Source: a virus. From it: DNA of 64,000 bases. Below the pieces are notes generated by a model. The model did no database searches. It saw only the letters and a list, made by a program, of their open reading frames with translations, and was not told the DNA's origin. Made by a program: the position numbers and the translations under genes. Position 1 is the first letter of the stretch, and every line of letters starts with the position of its first letter. Shown piece after piece: positions 58,703 through 64,000 of the stretch. The stretch is from the IMG/VR virus record IMGVR_UViG_3300044614_000912, positions 62,001 through 126,000 of that record, one strand, 5' to 3'.

Positions 58703-60805
58703 TTATATACTATCTATATTTGATAGATATTCTATGTATGTGCCTATTGTGCTGCGTCTATATTTCTCCATGCTCATGGTATCTAGACTAATTCCTTGAT
58801 CTTTCAAAATACTTTTAAAATCATTTGGGGTCTTTTTCTGAGCTAAAAGTATATTTCTAATAGTTTCAGCGTTAACGCTTGTCATAGGTTCAGTATTAGT
58901 AAATACATCTAATTTAAGCTGTTCTAAATCGGAAACCTCTGCCTTTGTTAATTGTCTAGAATTTTTCTTACCTAGTGTGTTTAAAAAAGCATCAGTTAAG
59001 TTTTCAGATATATAATCCCAGTTTTCTTCTGACCATACTATTAACTCTGCTACTCCCGGTGTAGATTTAGGTTTAGCCACTCTTTGCTTTCTAGGAGTAG
59101 AATCTTGGCTATTTCTTGGTCTGCCATTAGGATTTGAGGGCTTGGCTGGTGGTGCTATTCCGCCACCTCCAGACGGTGGTGCCTTAATAACAGGAACCAA
59201 TAAGTCCTTGGGAACGCTGGTCTTTAGACCAACATCCTGTGGCAATAGTTTTCCAGACTGTAAACCAACCTTCTCTAAATCTTCTTTATGTTGAGGAGAA
59301 TGAAATGGTCCTGCTTTTTTGGGATTCTTATCGCTCTGCCTATCAGATACCTCTCTTTGTAATCTAATCTTTTCAATTTGAGGAATCTCTTTAAATCTCT
59401 GGAGAAGGGTTTCTTGACTAATGATGTCTCTGTCTGCGAGTTGTATAAGAAGTGCTTTCTCTGAAGCTTCATCTGACAAGCTCATTTGGTCAAACTGGAT
59501 ATAAGCCTTGTGTCTAAAGCCCATAGCCTTTCTGACGATTTCTAATTCCTTATCCCAAAATTTTACTAGTTGATCACGACCATACTGTAGTCTTTCAACC
59601 AACGTCTTAAGAGAGATAAAGTTATTTGTGAATCCACCACCATTAGTAGCCATGCCAGTAAGAGTTGGAGGAACTCCAAGACCAGCATAGATACTATTTA
59701 GTACAGCGGTATACTTTTCTGAGCCTAAGAACTTGTATACTTCGCTGCTTGATTCTTTGAATGTTAATTCTGGACCCCATACAAGTTCCATAGTACCGCC
59801 GCCAACATTGCTAGCAAGAACATCTCTTAGCTTGTTAATAGCAGCCTTATTTGGTAAAATCTTATGTTCAAGACTACCAAGCGTCCATAGTCTAATGTTT
59901 GAGATAGCACCATCTAAGGCTGACATATCTGCTAATCTCATCTTTTCTAACATGATAATATCGTCTAGAATAGCATAGATCATAGGATTAGCCCACTGTA
60001 ACCAATCATCTTTCTTATAATGAAAAACATTAACTCTAGAAGCATCAAGAGGAACTTCTTTTTGTCCATTGTTTAATGCGGTTTTGATATTATCTGGTAA
60101 AGTATTAAATACGTCGGTTGGTATCTCGCCATCAGTAAATCTATCAAAAAACGTACCTAAATTTATGGTATAGTTAGGCTTGCCTAAAAATACAGATAGC
60201 TGACCATCTTTTAGTTTGACATTAAGAGGATTGAAGAAGTTATACCTCCAAGGAATTTCATTCTTGGTAGGATTTGGGACTTCAACTCTAATATCAGCAG
60301 CTAAAGATTTCATATACTGAGCAAGCTGCGGTGTTACTTTAGCATTACTGCGATATACAATTACATTACCAGCTTTATAGAGATTGTTGAGGAAACGTTC
60401 TGATCTTTCTTTACCGTTGATATTCTTAAACCACTGTTGATAAAATTTTTCTACACTCTTATTCTGGTGAACAATACTTATTCCTTGGCAACCAAAATCG
60501 CCCATAAGATCAATAACATTTCTGATGATGCCAACTTTGTCGTAAGCATCCATGCACATTTTGATAGCTCTACTTTGAGTATTCGGTACAGCTTCGTTTG
60601 GTCTAAAAGCATAATAATCTAGGTGTGTAAATTGTGGTCTAACAGACTTACTAGGTTCAATATCTAGGAATGTGCGATAGGTAGAACCCTGTGTTTTGGT
60701 AACGCCAGTATATTGATCCACATTATCTGTGAATTGAGCCATAGCTTGAGCTTTGCTCTGAGGATTATCGTCTGACCACGAAACCATATCTTGATTATTG
60801 CTCAT
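58703..60805 (-). CDS. Portal protein
   Basis: A 700-residue portal protein, the ring at one vertex through which DNA enters and leaves. RVNVFHYKKDDWLQWANPMIYAI, then DGAISNIRLWTLGSLEHKILPN, then KYTAVLNSIYAGLGVPPTLTG and RDQLVKFWDKELEIVRKAMGF match portal core, stem helix and crown entry segments. The C-terminal third is variable and charged with a Pro-rich stretch (PPSGGGGIAPPAKPSNPNG). It lies between terminase and protease as usual. The gap upstream is 37 bases without a motif. Confidence 0.9.
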   Translation of the reverse strand: MSNNQDMVSWSDDNPQSKAQAMAQFTDNVDQYTGVTKTQGSTYRTFLDIEPSKSVRPQFTHLDYYAFRPNEAVPNTQSRAIKMCMDAYDKVGIIRNVIDLMGDFGCQGISIVHQNKSVEKFYQQWFKNINGKERSERFLNNLYKAGNVIVYRSNAKVTPQLAQYMKSLAADIRVEVPNPTKNEIPWRYNFFNPLNVKLKDGQLSVFLGKPNYTINLGTFFDRFTDGEIPTDVFNTLPDNIKTALNNGQKEVPLDASRVNVFHYKKDDWLQWANPMIYAILDDIIMLEKMRLADMSALDGAISNIRLWTLGSLEHKILPNKAAINKLRDVLASNVGGGTMELVWGPELTFKESSSEVYKFLGSEKYTAVLNSIYAGLGVPPTLTGMATNGGGFTNNFISLKTLVERLQYGRDQLVKFWDKELEIVRKAMGFRHKAYIQFDQMSLSDEASEKALLIQLADRDIISQETLLQRFKEIPQIEKIRLQREVSDRQSDKNPKKAGPFHSPQHKEDLEKVGLQSGKLLPQDVGLKTSVPKDLLVPVIKAPPSGGGGIAPPAKPSNPNGRPRNSQDSTPRKQRVAKPKSTPGVAELIVWSEENWDYISENLTDAFLNTLGKKNSRQLTKAEVSDLEQLKLDVFTNTEPMTSVNAETIRNILLAQKKTPNDFKSILKDQGISLDTMSMEKYRRSTIGTYIEYLSNIDSI

Positions 60806-60842
60806 TTTGACCTCAATTGGATTGTAATTGGATTACCAACTA

Positions 60843-62831
60843 TTAATACACATCTTTCATGCTATCGGTGAACCAGCTTGGGCCGACATATAGCTTTTCT
60901 TCGGAGGTTTTATTGAAATGACCACCGGTAGCAAAACCTCCATAAAATCGATATTCTTCTGGAGTTGGGGTTCTCTGCAAAACTCTAGCGGCCATGTTAG
61001 CCATCAAAAGAGCAGAATATCGGTCCTTTCTCATCTTGCTTTTCTTGCCCGTTCCTACTATAACTTCTGGGGTATCCCATCTATCTCGACCGGCATTTGT
61101 TTGGGTCATTTGTATCATAGAAAGTTCGTCTTTTAGTTCTTCAATTTCTAAAACACATTCTTCTAAAGTATCAAACATTCTGTGCTTAAGTTCGTCTTCT
61201 ATATTAGAGACACTAAGACTAATAGGGTCGAACATTGGAAATAATAATACTTTATCTTCAAAGTCTTTTCTCATACCGTGATTTGCTTCTGCAAGCCATT
61301 CATGACGAGCAAATTGACATGGTTCTATAATATGTAATCCTCGTTCTCCGTCTGTATCTTTTGGTTTGTTATTATCAATGGTGGGCCAAAGTGGCAATTC
61401 TCCTTCTTTAAGTTTGTCTGCGTCATGAAGTGACTCAATAACAGCAACGCCACCGCCCTGTGCATCAATGGATATATGGATACATGGAAACAGTTTCATT
61501 AAATCTCTAATTTTTCTGGCGCAATATGAGTAAAAATCAGTTTCATTGGCATAACCCTTTTTGACTTTCTCTTTATGCTCTGATCTTGTTGTAGTCCAGC
61601 AATATACTATTCTTCTATGAGATGGGTTTGCCTCTAGCACAACAATACTGAAATTATCTACTTCCGATGCGGGGTCAACTCCAAAAATATATCGTTTGCT
61701 TGTATCACCAATAAGAGCAGCAGTAAAGTTAATTAGATTTCCATTTTCATCTTTGATTTCATTATCTTTGTTGCCTACAACGCAAGACTCTATCAACGAC
61801 CTCTTAAAGAAACCTTGACTATCTCTTGTAAAACAGGCTCCATATTCCATTTGATAGATACCAGCATGTACTGTAGCCTTAGACCTCGCTACTTGATCAG
61901 CATCCATGAAACCCGGAGGTAGTAATTCATAAGGCATACGAACAATGGAGTATTGCTTCCAATCAAAATTATCTGGTGGATCATCTCCGTTAAAAATTTC
62001 TCTTAGTAAAGTTATATTACCTTGACTCTTAATTATAGCCTTCCACTTCTTCCAGTATGTTGCAAAATGATTAAAATCGTAATAAGCTGTTCCAGATAAG
62101 ATAATTTGATTGTCTTTAATTTCTGGATTGTCTTCTTCTGTTTCTAGTTCTATTCCAAGTTCAGCGGCTTTCTTCTTAGCTGATAGCCTTTTAACATTTT
62201 CTACTGGATTAGCACTGACAGCGGCGAAGCCAGCAACAACGTTTTCAAAAATATCCCTAGGAATAGATGCGAACTCGTCCGCGATAATATCATTTGCTCT
62301 CTGTCCTCTAATCTTTTGACCGTCACCAAGAGGTAAGCAGGTGATAACACTTTCATTGATTCTCATTGTGCATCTGTCAGTATCTCTACTTGGTCCACTA
62401 TTACCATCACAAATATCTCTAAGCATGGGCGAATTACGCCAAATAGTTTCCATATATTCGAAAACGACCTTAGACTGTCTAAAAGCAGCACCAACAATAA
62501 CTATCTTTCTTCTAGGAAGCATCAACGCCCTTAACATAGAATAGATAGCCAATTTAAAGGATTTTCCAAAACCTCGACTAGCAATAAGCATTGGGAACTT
62601 ACGCTGCCACAATTCGTGTAAGATTAAAGACTGCGATGGTAGTAATTGGGTATTTAATAAATGATGAGCAGTAAATGACAAATATTCTGGCCTACTCATT
62701 AACCAAGTAAGCCTTAAATGGAAATCGTCTTCTGATGGATTTAATATACAAGTAGGATTAAAGAGATGAGATTCTACATTATCTAATCCCAGCCACGCTT
62801 CTTTAATTTCTTTTAATTTAAGATCGCTCAT
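60843..62831 (-). CDS. terL: Terminase large subunit
   Basis: A 662-residue packaging motor with ATPase and nuclease domains. I chose the ATG at 62831, which forms an ATGA overlap with the previous stop, over a TTG 15 bases upstream. Walker A is SRGFGKSF (about residues 85-92), Walker B is DIIADEFAS with the catalytic Glu, and the coupling motif is LSGTAYY. The RNase H-like nuclease has GVDPASEVDN, ISIDAQGGG and KDRYSAL carrying the three acidic residues. All sites look intact. No small subunit gene is recognisable in the window. Confidence 0.96.
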   Translation of the reverse strand: MSDLKLKEIKEAWLGLDNVESHLFNPTCILNPSEDDFHLRLTWLMSRPEYLSFTAHHLLNTQLLPSQSLILHELWQRKFPMLIASRGFGKSFKLAIYSMLRALMLPRRKIVIVGAAFRQSKVVFEYMETIWRNSPMLRDICDGNSGPSRDTDRCTMRINESVITCLPLGDGQKIRGQRANDIIADEFASIPRDIFENVVAGFAAVSANPVENVKRLSAKKKAAELGIELETEEDNPEIKDNQIILSGTAYYDFNHFATYWKKWKAIIKSQGNITLLREIFNGDDPPDNFDWKQYSIVRMPYELLPPGFMDADQVARSKATVHAGIYQMEYGACFTRDSQGFFKRSLIESCVVGNKDNEIKDENGNLINFTAALIGDTSKRYIFGVDPASEVDNFSIVVLEANPSHRRIVYCWTTTRSEHKEKVKKGYANETDFYSYCARKIRDLMKLFPCIHISIDAQGGGVAVIESLHDADKLKEGELPLWPTIDNNKPKDTDGERGLHIIEPCQFARHEWLAEANHGMRKDFEDKVLLFPMFDPISLSVSNIEDELKHRMFDTLEECVLEIEELKDELSMIQMTQTNAGRDRWDTPEVIVGTGKKSKMRKDRYSALLMANMAARVLQRTPTPEEYRFYGGFATGGHFNKTSEEKLYVGPSWFTDSMKDVY

Positions 62832-63469
62832 GCTACGAAATGCCAATCGTTTAATATAGCGTCAGCAAAACCATAATATACAGCTTCTTCTGCATTTAGA
62901 AACCAATCACCAGATTTCAATTTTCTAATAAGATATTGCTTAACCTGTTTCTCACTTGGCTTTTTACCAAATTTCTCAGCAAAAAACTTCCCCTCTACAC
63001 ATCTAGAGGCATAGATGTTAAACATAACATCACATAATCTCCTGTCAAAATCTGACCAATTCTGCGCACTTAAATAATCACCAATAAGATTGGTAGTTCC
63101 ATAATGGCTCATAAAATGTGAACTGGGCGTCATATATCTGTAGTCAGCTGCTTGCATGAATATGCTACTCATAGACTCAGCCTGCCCATATATAATAATG
63201 GTCACATATGAACGACACATCTTGATGGCATCATAAATAGCCATTCCATCTGCCCACTCTCCACCTATGCTGTGACAATGAATTGTGATATTAGCATTAG
63301 TTTTCATATCTAACGCTCTAAGATTCTTAATGAATGTATTAGACATTCTATACTCTACGCCGGGGTTCTCATTATCCTCGCTGTGATAATGATTATGTAG
63401 AAATATTTCTCTTGTGGCGATATTAGCCCCATACTCATGAAAATCTTTAAGCATTTCTGGTTCTGCCAT
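62828..63469 (-). CDS. ClpP-like serine protease
   Basis: A 213-residue ClpP-fold protease (ATG at 63469; a GTG three bases earlier is possible). The triad is intact: Ser99 in GQAESMSS, His122 in FMSHYG, Asp188 in GDWFLNAEEA. It also has the ClpP C-terminal EEAVYYGFADAI. Phage ClpP-like proteins can be prohead proteases, but here a separate U35-like protease is fused to the scaffold, so its target is unclear. It overlaps both the terminase gene and the ERCC4 nuclease gene and is probably co-translated with them. Confidence 0.88.
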   Translation of the reverse strand: MAEPEMLKDFHEYGANIATREIFLHNHYHSEDNENPGVEYRMSNTFIKNLRALDMKTNANITIHCHSIGGEWADGMAIYDAIKMCRSYVTIIIYGQAESMSSIFMQAADYRYMTPSSHFMSHYGTTNLIGDYLSAQNWSDFDRRLCDVMFNIYASRCVEGKFFAEKFGKKPSEKQVKQYLIRKLKSGDWFLNAEEAVYYGFADAILNDWHFVA

Positions 63470-63969
63470 CACGATTTTCTCCCTATAGTGTACATTTCGT
63501 TGACACGCTTGAGAATACTGCTAACTGCTAAAAATGCATTATATTTGTTACCACAGAATAGCACATGAACGTCATTATATAGCTGGAATTCGAATAAGCA
63601 TTTAAGCATATACTTTCCAGTAATTTTGACAGAAGCTTTATTTTTAATTGGAATTCTAGTCTCTTCGGGAAATTTGATTAAGTCTTCAAGAGAAAATTCT
63701 AAAACAAGAAACTTATGATCAAAAGGAGCCATCCTATCTATCTCTTCTAAGAAGGTATACTTCTTTTGGCCTAAATTGATTGCTAATTCTTCTACGCAGC
63801 CTTTGCGTTCGATACATATCTTGTCTTCCAAGCCTTGTATGGTATAATCACCAGTATCTAGCTTTTGTTCAATCATTCCAGCGCAAGCGTTGTACTCTTT
63901 AAAGAAGTATCCATCTTGCTCTCTAGTATCTTTTATAACCGTAAATTTTGGGGCTTCTTTATAAGGCAT
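63469..63969 (-). CDS. ERCC4-type nuclease
   Basis: A 166-residue single-domain nuclease of the XPF/Mus81 (ERCC4) type. IKDTREQDGYFF near residue 12, LDTGDYTIQG near 37, and ICIERKG near 51 match the family's D, GDY and ERK catalytic motifs; the Asp expected after ERK is replaced by the charged VEELA segment. Members cut branched or flap DNA. A role in resolving replication or recombination structures before packaging is inferred. It sits at the right edge; upstream 31 bases show no ribosome site, so its start is less sure. Confidence 0.82.
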   Translation of the reverse strand: MPYKEAPKFTVIKDTREQDGYFFKEYNACAGMIEQKLDTGDYTIQGLEDKICIERKGCVEELAINLGQKKYTFLEEIDRMAPFDHKFLVLEFSLEDLIKFPEETRIPIKNKASVKITGKYMLKCLFEFQLYNDVHVLFCGNKYNAFLAVSSILKRVNEMYTIGRKS

Positions 63970-64000
63970 TGATGATTTCCATAAATAGTGATTCGTAATG

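Noticed and set aside
62832-62846. TTG at 62846 as terminase start
   Set aside because: The ATG at 62831 gives the ATGA overlap used throughout this module, and the extra five residues have no support.

Overview
The window is a stretch of an A+T-rich tailed bacteriophage genome, probably a large phage with a long non-contractile tail known mainly from metagenomes. It shows large terminase, portal, prohead protease/scaffold, HK97-type capsid, tail tube, a 2,397-residue tape measure and several very large tail-tip or fibre proteins. Coding density is near 100% with many ATGA/TAATG overlaps and bacterial Shine-Dalgarno sites. There is no rRNA, tRNA, CRISPR, IS element or integrase. No tail sheath gene is recognisable, which favours a siphovirus-like particle (inference). 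The host cannot be told from the sequence.

Layout. (1) 1-8424, plus strand: a tightly overlapping block of nine sugar genes: two GT-B glycosyltransferases, a GT-A enzyme, a GT-D enzyme, a sugar-nucleotidyltransferase-like protein, a methyltransferase-like fragment and three less clear proteins. An EDxHD nuclease, a putative ssDNA-annealing protein, a zinc-ribbon protein and a small secreted protein follow. (2) 8439-8463: a hairpin between the convergent gene blocks. (3) 8484-64000, minus strand, read right to left: ERCC4 nuclease, ClpP-like protease, large terminase, portal, protease-scaffold fusion with a nested scaffold start, decoration protein, capsid. Next come an accessory fibre region (54.8-44 kb), neck proteins, tail tube, three chaperone-like proteins, tape measure, and about 22.7 kb of tail-tip and adhesin genes, including an 11.7-kb gene for 3,891 residues.

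Notable systems. The 3,891-residue protein carries about seven FG-GAP repeats, with a DxSxS (VWA/MIDAS-like) motif between repeats 2 and 3. That is the place where the I domain sits in integrin alpha chains. Four neighbouring structural proteins carry mucin-like poly-Thr/Ser tracts, two with a near-identical ten-Cys module. One of them ends in a nucleotidyltransferase-like domain. Given the glycosyltransferase block, these tracts are natural candidates for O-glycosylation of the virion (inference). The tape measure contains PD-(D/E)XK-like and HAD-like segments.

Regulation. Five minus-strand intergenic gaps carry TTTnGTGTATA (one variant has AAAA before GTGTATA), 35-50 bases before the next start codon. 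This looks like a phage-specific late promoter. A strong terminator follows the capsid gene, and two hairpins surround the tail tube/chaperone junction. Function calls rest on motif reading by eye; no searches were run.
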